43,370 bases of DNA from Gammaproteobacteria bacterium UBA2965. Its GTDB lineage: Bacteria > Pseudomonadota > Gammaproteobacteria > Pseudomonadales > Azotimanducaceae. This document shows, one piece after another, positions 32,830-42,058 of this stretch. A program made the position numbers and the translations under genes. The DNA lies in the NCBI GenBank assembly GCA_002348385.1, contig DEBD01000011.1, positions 8,866 through 52,235 on the forward strand, written 5' to 3'. The notes beneath the pieces are model-generated. The model worked only from the letters and a program-made list of their open reading frames with translations. It did not search any database and was not told where the DNA came from. Each line of letters opens with the position of its first letter. Position 1 is the first letter of the stretch.

Positions 32830-35397
32830 CTAATCCGTACCGCCGTTCGCCAGTGCCTGGAGCTCGTAGAGTAGCATCAGGGCCTGTCTCGGTGTGAGCG
32901 CGTCAGCATCGATGTCCGCCAGCCGCTCCGCGAGGGCGTCGTCGGGTTGAACGGGTGCAGCAAACAGGTCCGACTGTTGTGGGTGGGCCGCCGCCTGCTG
33001 TTGCTCGAGCTCCTGCAGGTGCAGCTGGGCCGCAGCGATGACATTCTGGGGCACGCCGGCCAGTCGGGCTACCTGTATACCGTAGCTCTGACTGGCGGGA
33101 CCGGGGTGCACCGTGTGCAGAAAGATGACCTGACCCTCGTGCTGGGTTGCCGCTAGGTGAACGTTGCTGCACTGGCTGAGATCATCGGGCAGCGCGGTGA
33201 GTTCGAAGTAGTGGGTCGCGAAAAGCGTATACGCACCCACCTGCTCGGCCAGGTGTCGCGCGCTGGCCCAGGCAAGGGCCAAGCCGTCGTATGTGCTGGT
33301 GCCCCGCCCGATTTCGTCGAGTAGCACCAGGCTCTGGGTGCTGGCGTTGTGAAGGATGTTGGCCGTTTCCGTCATCTCCACCATGAAGGTGGAGCGGCCG
33401 GCGGCCAGGTCGTCTGCGGCGCCGATGCGCGTGAAGATGCGATCCATCGGGCCGATACGAGCGCTGGCGGCAGGCACGTAGGAACCTGTGTGCGCCAGCA
33501 GCGCGATCAGCGCCGCCTGACGCATGTAGGTGGACTTGCCGCCCATGTTCGGGCCGGTGATGATGAGCATCCGGGTGTCGGCGTCGAAGTGCATGTCGTT
33601 GGGAACGAACGGCTCGGCGTTGGCTTCGGCCACCACCGGATGCCATCCCTGGGAGATGCTGAATTCGGGCTGCTCGGTGAATTCGGGGGGATTTAATCCC
33701 AGCCGCGTAGCGCGCTCACTGAAACAGGCCAACACGTCTAACTGGGCCAGTGCCATAGCGGCTGAGCGCAAGCCCGGTACCTGTGGCGCAAGGTGCTCCA
33801 GCAACCGCTCGAACAGCTGTTTTTCCAAAGCCAACGCGCGTGCCTGGCTGGTAAGCGCCTCGTCCTCAAAGGCTTTGAGTTCGGGAGTGATGTAACGCTC
33901 GGCGTTTTTGAGCGTTTGGCGGCGCACGTACTCGGCCGGAATGTTCTGAGTGCCTGCCGCCTTGCTGACCTCCAGGTAGTAGCCGTGAACCCGGTTGTAT
34001 CCCACCTTGAGCGAGCCGATGTCCGTGCGCGCGCGCTCGCGTTGCTCCAGTTCCGTGAGCCATTGTGCTGCGTTGGCCGTCATGTCGCGCAGGCTGTCCA
34101 GTTCAGTATCGAACCCCGGTGCGATGACGCCACCGTCGCGCAGGGTGACCGGCGGGGACTCCACGATAGCACGCGCAAGCTCTTCCTGAAGTGGCGCAAA
34201 ATCGGGTAGATCGGCCTGTAACGCCTGCAGCAAGGGGTCTGCGGCCGGGCAATGGCTGCGGATGGCAGGTAGCTGAGATAGCGCATCGCGCAGCCGCGCC
34301 AGATCGCGCGGGGTGGCCGTACCCAGCCCTATCCGCGACACGATGCGCTCCACATCGCCCACCTCGCCCAGCGCCCTGCGCAGTGGCTCCGGGTCCTGCT
34401 CCCCCAGAGCAGCCACCGCTACCTGGCGCTGCCGGATGTTCGAGACCATACGCGTCGGCCCGCGCAGCCAGCGCCTGAGCATGCGGCTGCCCATGGCCGT
34501 TCGGGTGCTGTCGAGCAGCGCGAACAACGTGTGCTGCTCGCTGCCGTCGGCTCGTTCGTCTATTTCCAGATGGCGGCGCGATTGGGGGTCGAGCACGATC
34601 ACGTGATCCGGCTGGGTGGTGATCAGACGATCGATATAGACCAGATCCTGACGCTGGGATTGCTTGGCGTACTCCAACACAGCGCTGGCAGCGCCCACAC
34701 AGGGCGCGTTGGCTGAAAGGTCGAAGGCGGACAGGTCCGCGGTGCCGAAGTGCCGGGTGAGGCGCTGAAATCCCAGCTGAACGTCGAACTCCAGGGTGTC
34801 TCGCTGGCAAAACTGTGGCAGGGCGATCAGCTCATCGGGCAACGTGCCTGCGGCCAGAACCTCGTTCGGGGCGTGTCGCGCGACTTCAGCGAGCAACGCG
34901 CTCTCCTCGGCGACGTCGGTGGCACACAACTCTCCGGCGGCCAGATTCAGTAGGGCCACACCGAAGCGATCACCGGTTCCGTAGATACCCATGAGGGTGC
35001 TGTCCCGGCCGGCCTCTTGCAGGGTTTCCTCGGTGAGGGTGCCGGGCGTGACAACCCGTTGCACGCGCCGCTCTACCGGCCCTTTGCTCGTTGCCGGATC
35101 GCCGATCTGCTCGCAGATGGCCACGCTCACACCCTGCTTGACCAGGCGCGACAGGTAGCCGTCGGCGGCGTGATAGGGCACCCCGCACATGGGGATCGGT
35201 TCGCCGGCAGACTGCCCACGCGCCGTGAGCGTGATGTCTAGCAGATCCGCGGCACGCTTGGCGTCGTCGAAGAACAGTTCGTAAAAATCGCCCATGCGGT
35301 AGAACAGCAGCTCGTCGGGATGCTCCGATTTGATCCGCAGGTACTGCTGGATCATGGGGGTGTGCGAAGGCGCCTGCACGCCGGTGCTGGTGTTCAT
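32830..35397 (-). CDS. mutS: DNA mismatch repair protein MutS
   Basis: MutS recognises mismatches and recruits MutL. From the ATG at 35397 (AGGA just upstream) it is 855 residues. The mismatch-reading motif FYRMGDFYELF is near residue 35, with the Phe-x-Glu wedge. Connector and lever/clamp regions follow, then the ATPase with TGPNMGGKSTYMRQ (Walker A, about 612-625), LVLLDEIGRGTSTYDG (Walker B) and ATHYFELT. Upstream in-frame codons to 35433 add only a poorly conserved leader. The gene is complete. It is divergent from recA across a 484-bp spacer. Confidence 0.97.
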   Translation of the reverse strand: MNTSTGVQAPSHTPMIQQYLRIKSEHPDELLFYRMGDFYELFFDDAKRAADLLDITLTARGQSAGEPIPMCGVPYHAADGYLSRLVKQGVSVAICEQIGDPATSKGPVERRVQRVVTPGTLTEETLQEAGRDSTLMGIYGTGDRFGVALLNLAAGELCATDVAEESALLAEVARHAPNEVLAAGTLPDELIALPQFCQRDTLEFDVQLGFQRLTRHFGTADLSAFDLSANAPCVGAASAVLEYAKQSQRQDLVYIDRLITTQPDHVIVLDPQSRRHLEIDERADGSEQHTLFALLDSTRTAMGSRMLRRWLRGPTRMVSNIRQRQVAVAALGEQDPEPLRRALGEVGDVERIVSRIGLGTATPRDLARLRDALSQLPAIRSHCPAADPLLQALQADLPDFAPLQEELARAIVESPPVTLRDGGVIAPGFDTELDSLRDMTANAAQWLTELEQRERARTDIGSLKVGYNRVHGYYLEVSKAAGTQNIPAEYVRRQTLKNAERYITPELKAFEDEALTSQARALALEKQLFERLLEHLAPQVPGLRSAAMALAQLDVLACFSERATRLGLNPPEFTEQPEFSISQGWHPVVAEANAEPFVPNDMHFDADTRMLIITGPNMGGKSTYMRQAALIALLAHTGSYVPAASARIGPMDRIFTRIGAADDLAAGRSTFMVEMTETANILHNASTQSLVLLDEIGRGTSTYDGLALAWASARHLAEQVGAYTLFATHYFELTALPDDLSQCSNVHLAATQHEGQVIFLHTVHPGPASQSYGIQVARLAGVPQNVIAAAQLHLQELEQQQAAAHPQQSDLFAAPVQPDDALAERLADIDADALTPRQALMLLYELQALANGGTD

Positions 35398-35461
35398 GGG
35401 TCCTATATTCATCCGTCCGCGGCGTGGGCTCAAGGGTCATTGGCTGTGATAGCCTGGCCAC

Positions 35462-35765
35462 GTGGGGACGTTCGAAGAGAAAGTCGCGAGGGTGCTCCAA
35501 CAAGGAGCGGCCATCATCGACATGCCATTCGAGCTCAGCGGTCTGGATCGGGGTCGCAGCGCCCTGCCGCGGCTGCTGGAGGCCCAGCGCTACGACTTTT
35601 TCGAGCGTCTCACCCAAACGACGATCTACCGCTTACCTATCTGTGGTTCATCAAACGCGACGGCGAAGGCAGACTTCGTCGGCAGGGTGGCAACCACAAT
35701 GGCTGACTCCGGCCGACCGGTTCGCCGGCTGCGTGGCACCTGGCTTGCCCGCGCGAAACGACTTT
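35462..35765 (+). pseudogene. Possible frameshifted small gene, function unknown
   Basis: From a GTG at 35462 the frame begins GTFEEKVARVLQQGAAIIDM and runs through SALPRLLEAQRYDFFERLTQ (to about 35630), which reads like a helical protein. After that the adjacent frame gives TYLWFIKRDGEGRLRRQGGN (about 35632-35694), and a third frame gives WLTPADRFAG (about 35706-35735). One or two single-base indels would join these into about 100 residues. I do not recognise the family. At this GC content non-coding frames can also look protein-like, so this is a weak call. An intact 106-residue reading of the first frame is the alternative. Confidence 0.3.
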
Positions 35766-35814
35766 CCGGCCAGTGCGCGTAGACAATGTCCGTCGAAAAG
35801 CAGGGACATGCGCC

Positions 35815-35844
35815 TTGCCAACCATACTGATTATATATACAGTA
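35815..35844 (+). promoter_or_regulatory. recA promoter with LexA (SOS) box
   Basis: A near-consensus SOS box, CTGATTATATATACAG, lies at 35827-35842, flanked by TA on both sides, differing from the E. coli-type CTGT-AT-rich-ACAG palindrome at two positions (35830 and 35831, AT for TA). It overlaps a promoter with TTGCCA (35815-35820), a 17-nt spacer and TACAGT (35838-35843), so bound LexA would block RNA polymerase, the same geometry as E. coli recA. A strong AAGGAG ribosome site follows before the recA ATG. Confidence 0.88.
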
Positions 35845-35881
35845 CTCGTTCCGGCCTTATCAGCAAGAAGGAGCTTCACTC

Positions 35882-36949
<1,068 letters not shown>

Positions 36950-36954
36950 GAATC

Positions 36955-37473
36955 ATGGGGGCGGAGCTCCAGCTCGGGGACGGGCAAGCGTACGCGCAGG
37001 TGCGCAACGCGGCCATCCGTCTATTGGCCGCCCGAGAGCACGCAGAGCTGGAGCTCAAACGCAAGCTCACCACCAAGGGCCATTCTCGGGACCTGGTCCT
37101 GGGTGTGATCACTGAGTTGCAGGCTCAGGATCTGCAGTCCGACCGGCGTTTTGCGGAAGGCTACGTGCGCTGGCGTGAGTCCAAGGGATACGGGCCCATG
37201 CACATCCGGCAGGGCTTGTCGGAAAGAGGAATCGACTACGAAATTGTCGACGAGCACCTCACCCGCAGCGCCGACCATTGGCTGGAGTTGGCCCAACACA
37301 CGCTAGCGAAGCGTTTTGGCAGTTTCGAAGCGCAGATCAGCGGCGCGCAGGACGACCAAGACAGCCCAGACCGTCGCAACCAGCTCCGCAAGCAATGGAA
37401 CAAGCGGGCTCGCTTTCTGGCCCGGCGCGGCTTCCCCTCAGACATCATCTACCGCGCGTTGGGCCAGTTCTGA
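36955..37473 (+). CDS. recX: RecA regulatory protein RecX
   Basis: RecX binds RecA filaments and limits their growth. The 172-residue protein is all-helical, with three tandem three-helix repeats: AIRLLAAREHAELELKRKL (first), FAEGYVRWRESKGYGPMHIRQGLSERGID (second, with the conserved R..KG.GP..I...L pattern) and KRARFLARRGFPSDIIYRAL (third). AGGA lies just upstream of the ATG. Its placement 5 nt after recA supports the call. Confidence 0.94.
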   Translation: MGAELQLGDGQAYAQVRNAAIRLLAAREHAELELKRKLTTKGHSRDLVLGVITELQAQDLQSDRRFAEGYVRWRESKGYGPMHIRQGLSERGIDYEIVDEHLTRSADHWLELAQHTLAKRFGSFEAQISGAQDDQDSPDRRNQLRKQWNKRARFLARRGFPSDIIYRALGQF

Positions 37474-37557
37474 AGCCGCTCCGGGTGCCCGCGGCGCCAT
37501 ATCAAACACCGGTGGTTGTGCGTATACTGCCCGCCCTTTGAATTTTGCAGCACTGAG

Positions 37558-40182
37558 ATGAAGACCGCAGACGTCCGGTCGGCGTTTCTTTCCTACTTCG
37601 CCGACCGCGAACACAAGGTGGTGCCGTCGAGTTCCTTGGTACCCCTGAACGATCCGACATTGCTTTTCACCAATGCGGGTATGAACCAGTTCAAGGATCC
37701 GCTGCTTGGGCGGGAAGATCCGGGATACCGTCGCGCCGCTTCGGCGCAGCGGTGCGTGCGTGCGGGGGGAAAGCATAATGATCTGGAAAACGTTGGATAT
37801 ACCGCGCGCCACCACACTTTTTTCGAGATGCTGGGCAACTTCAGCTTCGGCGACTACTTCAAAGAAGACACCATCACCTGGGCGTGGGAGTTCTGCACTC
37901 AGGTCCTAGAGCTGCCCGTAGAGAGGCTCTGGGCAACCGTGCACCCCTCCGATGAGGATTCCCGAGCGCTCTGGGAGCAGCACATCGGCTTGCGCGCGGA
38001 TCGGGTGATCGATATCGAAGACAATTTCTGGACCATGGGTGATACCGGTCCCTGCGGTCCGTGCAGCGAGCTATTCTACGACCACGGGCCCGAGGTGGCG
38101 GGCGGGCCGCCGGGTTCTCCGGATGAGGACGGTGACCGCTACGTGGAGTTCTGGAACCTGGTGTTCCCACAGTTCGACAGGCAGCCAGATGGCACCCTGG
38201 AGTCATTGCCACAGCCTGGTGTGGACACTGGTATGGGCCTGGAGCGTATGAGCGCCATCATGCAGGGTGTGCGCAGCAACTACGAGATCGACATGTTCCA
38301 GCGTCTGCTGGGCGTGGTTGGGTCGCGCGCTGGCATCAACGATCTAGGTCTATGCATCGCGAATCCATCCGTACGTGTCATCGGGGACCATATCCGCGCC
38401 AGCGCCTTTCTCATTGCCGACGGCGTGCTGCCCGGCAACGAAGATCGTAGCTACGTATTGCGCCGTATCATTCGTCGTGCGTTGCGCCACGGCTACAAGC
38501 TGGACATTGGAGGCACGTTTTTTCACTCGCTGGTGGAACCTCTGGTTGAAGAGATGGGCGACGCCTATCCCGAGTTGGCGCAACGGCAGAAGCAAGTGGA
38601 GGCCGCGCTGCTACGCGAGGAAGAACGCTTTGCGGAGACTTTGAATCAGGGTATGGAGCTGCTCAACAGGACAATCGATGGCTTGTCGGGCAGTGAAATT
38701 CCCGGAGAAGTGATCTTTCAGCTATACGACACGTTTGGTTTTCCAACCGATCTCACTGCCGACGTGGCGCGCGAACGGGACCTTGGGGTCGACATGGCCG
38801 GTTTCGACGCGGCAATGGAAGCTCAACGCGAACGCGGTCGCGCGGCGGCTAGGTTCAGCGCCAACCTTGGCCAGCGCATCTTTGCTGAAGGCAAGGTGGA
38901 GTTCAGCGGTTACGACGCTACGAACGACGAAGTTGTGGTCACTGGCTTGTTTTCTTCTGAAGGCAAAGTCATGGAGAGCCTGCGAGCGGGCGAAGCTGGC
39001 GTGATTGTGGCCGATCGCACCCCTTTCTATGCGGAGTCCGGCGGACAGGTCGGCGACACAGGCGCGCTCAAGAGCGCCGGCGTGGAGTTTGTGGTGACCG
39101 ACACCCAGGTTAGCGGCGACCAGCACCTTCACATCGGTACGCTCAAGTCGGGCGAGCTGACTCTGGGTGCGGCAATGGATGCGCAGGTGGATTCGGCGCG
39201 ACGTGCGCGCATAATTCGTAACCATTCGGCCACGCACCTGATGCACGCGGCACTCCGTGAGGTGTTGGGTGACCACGTTGAGCAGCGGGGCTCGCTGGTC
39301 GCGCCGGATCGTTTGCGATTCGACTTTTCTCATCCGCAGCCGGTTACCGACGAACAGATCAAGGCCGTGGAGGCGCGCGTGAATACTCAGGTGCAGGACA
39401 ATGCCGCGGTCACCGCGGAGACTCTGCCGTTCGATGCTGCGGTGGGGCGGGGGGCCATGGCGTTGTTCGGCGAGAAGTATGGCGATGAGGTGCGTGTTCT
39501 CACAATGGGTTCCGAACAGTCGACGTTCTCCGTGGAACTTTGTGGCGGTACTCACGTGCAGCGTACGGGCGACATTGGCTTATTTCGCGTGCTGGCGGAA
39601 TCCGGCATTGCTGCCGGTGTGCGACGTATAGAAGCGGTTGCGGGGCCCTCAGCATTGGAGTGGGTGGACGAGTCGCAGGCACTGCTGCAGGAAGTTGGAG
39701 ATTCGCTCAAAGCGAATCGCGAGGATGTTACCGTCAAGGTGAACTCCCTGCTCGAAGACAACCGCCGATTAACCAAGGAGCTGGAGACGCTGCAGCAACG
39801 CCTCGCCAGTGCCGAGGGATCGGATCTGGCGAGCTCCGCGAAAGCAGTGGCCGGCGCAAACCTGATCTCTGCTCGGGTATCCGGTGAAGCCAAAGGTATG
39901 CTGCAGACCTTAGACAGCCTGAAGGCCAGGATAGAGCAAGCCGTTGTCGTCCTTGCCCACGTACAGGATGGCAAGGTCAGCTTGATTGCCGGCGTAGGCA
40001 AAGAACTCACAGATCGAGTGACGGCGCCGGATCTCGTCAACCTGGTGGGCGCTCAGGTGGGCGCACGCGGCGGTGGAAGACCCGATATGGCCCGCGCCGG
40101 TGGGGGAGATAATCCCGATGCCGTGGACGCGGCCCTGGCTTCCGTTGAGCCCTGGCTTGCCGAGCGGCTGAGCGGGGATTGA
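37558..40182 (+). CDS. alaS: Alanyl-tRNA synthetase
   Basis: Charges tRNA-Ala and edits mischarged Ser and Gly. From the ATG at 37558 the product is 874 residues (E. coli 876). The catalytic core begins with RSAFLSYFADREHKVVPSSS and LLFTNAGMNQFKD. The editing domain has zinc ligands in HSATHLMHAALREVL (His near residue 556) and CGGTHV (Cys662, His666). The C-terminal oligomerisation domain ends with GARGGGRPDMARAGG. The in-frame TTG/GTG codons upstream to 37516 add unrelated residues. A TATACT at 37523-37528 with a GC-rich start region could be its -10, but no good -35 is seen. Confidence 0.98.
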   Translation: MKTADVRSAFLSYFADREHKVVPSSSLVPLNDPTLLFTNAGMNQFKDPLLGREDPGYRRAASAQRCVRAGGKHNDLENVGYTARHHTFFEMLGNFSFGDYFKEDTITWAWEFCTQVLELPVERLWATVHPSDEDSRALWEQHIGLRADRVIDIEDNFWTMGDTGPCGPCSELFYDHGPEVAGGPPGSPDEDGDRYVEFWNLVFPQFDRQPDGTLESLPQPGVDTGMGLERMSAIMQGVRSNYEIDMFQRLLGVVGSRAGINDLGLCIANPSVRVIGDHIRASAFLIADGVLPGNEDRSYVLRRIIRRALRHGYKLDIGGTFFHSLVEPLVEEMGDAYPELAQRQKQVEAALLREEERFAETLNQGMELLNRTIDGLSGSEIPGEVIFQLYDTFGFPTDLTADVARERDLGVDMAGFDAAMEAQRERGRAAARFSANLGQRIFAEGKVEFSGYDATNDEVVVTGLFSSEGKVMESLRAGEAGVIVADRTPFYAESGGQVGDTGALKSAGVEFVVTDTQVSGDQHLHIGTLKSGELTLGAAMDAQVDSARRARIIRNHSATHLMHAALREVLGDHVEQRGSLVAPDRLRFDFSHPQPVTDEQIKAVEARVNTQVQDNAAVTAETLPFDAAVGRGAMALFGEKYGDEVRVLTMGSEQSTFSVELCGGTHVQRTGDIGLFRVLAESGIAAGVRRIEAVAGPSALEWVDESQALLQEVGDSLKANREDVTVKVNSLLEDNRRLTKELETLQQRLASAEGSDLASSAKAVAGANLISARVSGEAKGMLQTLDSLKARIEQAVVVLAHVQDGKVSLIAGVGKELTDRVTAPDLVNLVGAQVGARGGGRPDMARAGGGDNPDAVDAALASVEPWLAERLSGD

Positions 40183-40186
40183 GCCG

Positions 40187-41419
40187 GTGGGTACTGTCGT
40201 ACATAAATACGGAGGCACCAGCGTTGGCTCGACGGAACGTATCAAGGCGGTTGCCGACCGCGTCGTTCGTCAGTGCGCCAACGGTGACAGGGTGGCAGTG
40301 GTGGTGTCTGCCATGGGTGGCGAGACGGATCGGCTCACGGCCCTCGGCCGTGACGTCGCAGATCGGTCGATACCTCGGGAAATGGATGTGCTGCTCGCGT
40401 CCGGCGAGCAGGTAACCATTGCTCTGCTGAGTATGGCACTGATCCAACGTGGCCAGCGTGCCCGCTCCTATCTCGGTGGACAGGTTCATATCCGCACCAA
40501 CGACCATCATGGTCGGGCTCGAATCGAGGAGGTCAGCACGGAGCGCCTGCATAAAGACCTGGACCAGGGCATTGTGCCCGTAATAGCTGGGTTTCAAGGC
40601 ATTGACGAGTCAGGCAACGTAACGACCCTCGGTCGCGGTGGTTCGGATACCACTGCCGTGGCCATCGCCGCAGCATTGGAAGCAGATGAATGCCAGATCT
40701 GCACAGACGTGGATGGCGTATACACGGCTGATCCTCGGGTGGTTGAGGATGCCCGGCGTCTGGATCAGGTGACCTTTGAGGAAATGCTCGAGCTGGCCAG
40801 CCTCGGTTCCAAGGTTTTGGCATCGCGCTCGGTGGAGTTTGCTGGCAAATATCGTGTACCGTTGCGCGTCTTGTCGACCTTCGAGGACGGCCCGGGCACG
40901 CTGATTACCGTGGAGACAAACATGGAGCAACCGGTGGTGTCGGGAATCGCCCACACGCCCGACGAAGCGAAAATTACGATGGCTGGAGTGCCTGACGTGC
41001 CGGGAGTTGCCTCGCGCATTCTCGGTCCCATCGGGCGGGCGCCAATTGAAGTGGACATGATCGTTCAGAACACGGGGGGCGACGGCCTGACCGACTTTAC
41101 GTTTACGGTTAAGCGTGATGACTATGAACGGGCACTGGAAATTCTGGAGCCGGTGCGTCTGGATTTAGGTGCACGTGAGCTTTCAGGTGACAACAAGATA
41201 GCGAAGGTCTCGGTGGTAGGGGTGGGGATGCGGTCGCACGCTGGGGTGGCAACCCGGCTGTTCGACGCGCTCGCTGCGGAGAACATAAACATACAGATGA
41301 TTTCCACGTCGGAGATCAAGATCTCGGTAGTCGTTGCTGAGCGCTACATGGAGTTGGCATTGCGCTGCGCGCATACCGAATTCGGGTTGGGTGAAGGCGC
41401 CGGCGAGGGCCGAACGTAA
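40187..41419 (+). CDS. lysC: Aspartokinase, monofunctional with ACT domains
   Basis: Phosphorylates aspartate, the first step towards lysine, diaminopimelate, threonine and methionine; it feeds the DapC/D/E steps encoded at the other end of this window. The 410-residue protein starts from a GTG 4 nt after alaS. Motifs are VHKYGGTSVGSTERI, the kinase loop TTLGRGGSDTTAVAIAAAL (about residue 145) and CTDVDGVYTADPR. Two ACT domains follow (around ITMAGVPDVPGVASRI and VSVVGVGMRSHAGVA), implying feedback control by lysine and/or threonine. An internal translation start for a separate beta subunit cannot be ruled out. csrA, commonly next, is absent. Confidence 0.97.
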   Translation: MGTVVHKYGGTSVGSTERIKAVADRVVRQCANGDRVAVVVSAMGGETDRLTALGRDVADRSIPREMDVLLASGEQVTIALLSMALIQRGQRARSYLGGQVHIRTNDHHGRARIEEVSTERLHKDLDQGIVPVIAGFQGIDESGNVTTLGRGGSDTTAVAIAAALEADECQICTDVDGVYTADPRVVEDARRLDQVTFEEMLELASLGSKVLASRSVEFAGKYRVPLRVLSTFEDGPGTLITVETNMEQPVVSGIAHTPDEAKITMAGVPDVPGVASRILGPIGRAPIEVDMIVQNTGGDGLTDFTFTVKRDDYERALEILEPVRLDLGARELSGDNKIAKVSVVGVGMRSHAGVATRLFDALAAENINIQMISTSEIKISVVVAERYMELALRCAHTEFGLGEGAGEGRT

Positions 41420-41563
41420 GCGGTAAATTCGCGGATCAGGGCGTGATTCTGCGCAACGGGAGGAGCCTAGCGAATCAATCAGCGCATGCTGTTGCTACAC
41501 GACATACCCGTATGCCACGGTTACACTAGCGCAACGAGTAGGTTGGAAAACGCAACCCGCGCC

Positions 41564-41652
41564 GGAGAGGTGGCCGAGTGGCTGAAGGCGCTCCCCTGCT
41601 AAGGGAGTATAGGTAACCCCTATCGAGGGTTCGAATCCCTCCCTCTCCGCCA
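41564..41652 (+). tRNA. tRNA-Ser(GCU)
   Basis: A complete class II tRNA of 89 nt including an encoded CCA. The acceptor stem is GGAGAGG (41564-41570) with CCTCTCC (41642-41648), followed by discriminator G and CCA. The anticodon stem CTCCC/GGGAG encloses the loop CTGCTAA with anticodon GCT at 41598-41600. A long variable arm (TATAGGTAACCCCTATC region) and the T-loop GGTTCGAATCC follow. It reads AGC and AGU codons. tRNA-Ser(GCU) after lysC/csrA is a known gammaproteobacterial arrangement. A TACACT at 41522-41527 is a possible -10. Confidence 0.97.
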
Positions 41653-42058
41653 ATTTCCCCACAAAATCAATGGCTTATGGTCAGCGCTCACATCGCGGCC
41701 ACATCTTGATGTGCGATTTGACCGATGTTCGTTAGGCATGGCCTACAATCATGAGCGAATCAGGAAGCCGCCGACGTATAGCTGTCGTTTCCTTCATTCG
41801 CCCGTCTACGTGGCACAACGTGCCGCAATCAGGCTCTGATTGAACGTCAACCGAGCCGCTCTCGAAGCGTTGCGGGATATATCCGCGCAGGAATCCAGCT
41901 ATTCGGTCGCTGCCGGAGTCCATCCCATTGAGAACAGTGCTCTTTGGTACGGCGTAGTGTAGCGGGACAGCCGAGATTGCTGCTGCTACTATTGGATACA
42001 GCCAAATGGAAGCGAACACGTGCTGGTCTAAATGCATGCCAGGACGAAGGGTCTTTCA
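41653..42058. other. 406-bp spacer after tRNA-Ser, no recognised gene
   Basis: Base composition is visibly lower in GC than the housekeeping region. No terminator with a T-run follows the tRNA. A minus-strand frame at 41732-42037 (101 residues) exists but resembles nothing I know. No repeat of the tRNA 3' end, integrase or insertion sequence is visible here. The protease start lies at its right edge. Confidence 0.6.
41732..42037 (-). CDS. Doubtful 101-residue hypothetical protein
   Basis: An ATG-started frame reading away from the protease gene. It starts with a mildly hydrophobic N-terminus (VFASIWLYPIVAAAISAVPL), then a polar stretch including STVLNGMDSGSDRIAGFLRG. I do not recognise it. 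No ribosome site is obvious upstream. It partly overlaps an alternative protease start (42032). It could be a chance frame or the remains of an accessory gene. Confidence 0.2.
   Translation of the reverse strand: MHLDQHVFASIWLYPIVAAAISAVPLHYAVPKSTVLNGMDSGSDRIAGFLRGYIPQRFESGSVDVQSEPDCGTLCHVDGRMKETTAIRRRLPDSLMIVGHA

Larger units (their letters stand above)
35398..35881. other. 484-bp mutS-recA spacer: possible decayed gene plus recA control region
   Basis: The last 70 bp hold the recA promoter and SOS box. The rest carries no intact recognisable gene. Some gammaproteobacteria have cinA in front of recA; nothing here resembles CinA. Plus-strand reading from 35462 looks partly protein-like but changes frame (see the pseudogene entry). 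A promoter for mutS is expected on the minus strand, but I see no convincing match. Confidence 0.6.

Noticed and set aside
41485..41602. ATGCTGTTGCTA after GGGAGGAG, considered as a csrA remnant (CsrA begins MLILTRR)
   Set aside because: Only the first few residues resemble CsrA, the ribosome site is about 20 nt away, and the frame runs into the tRNA.
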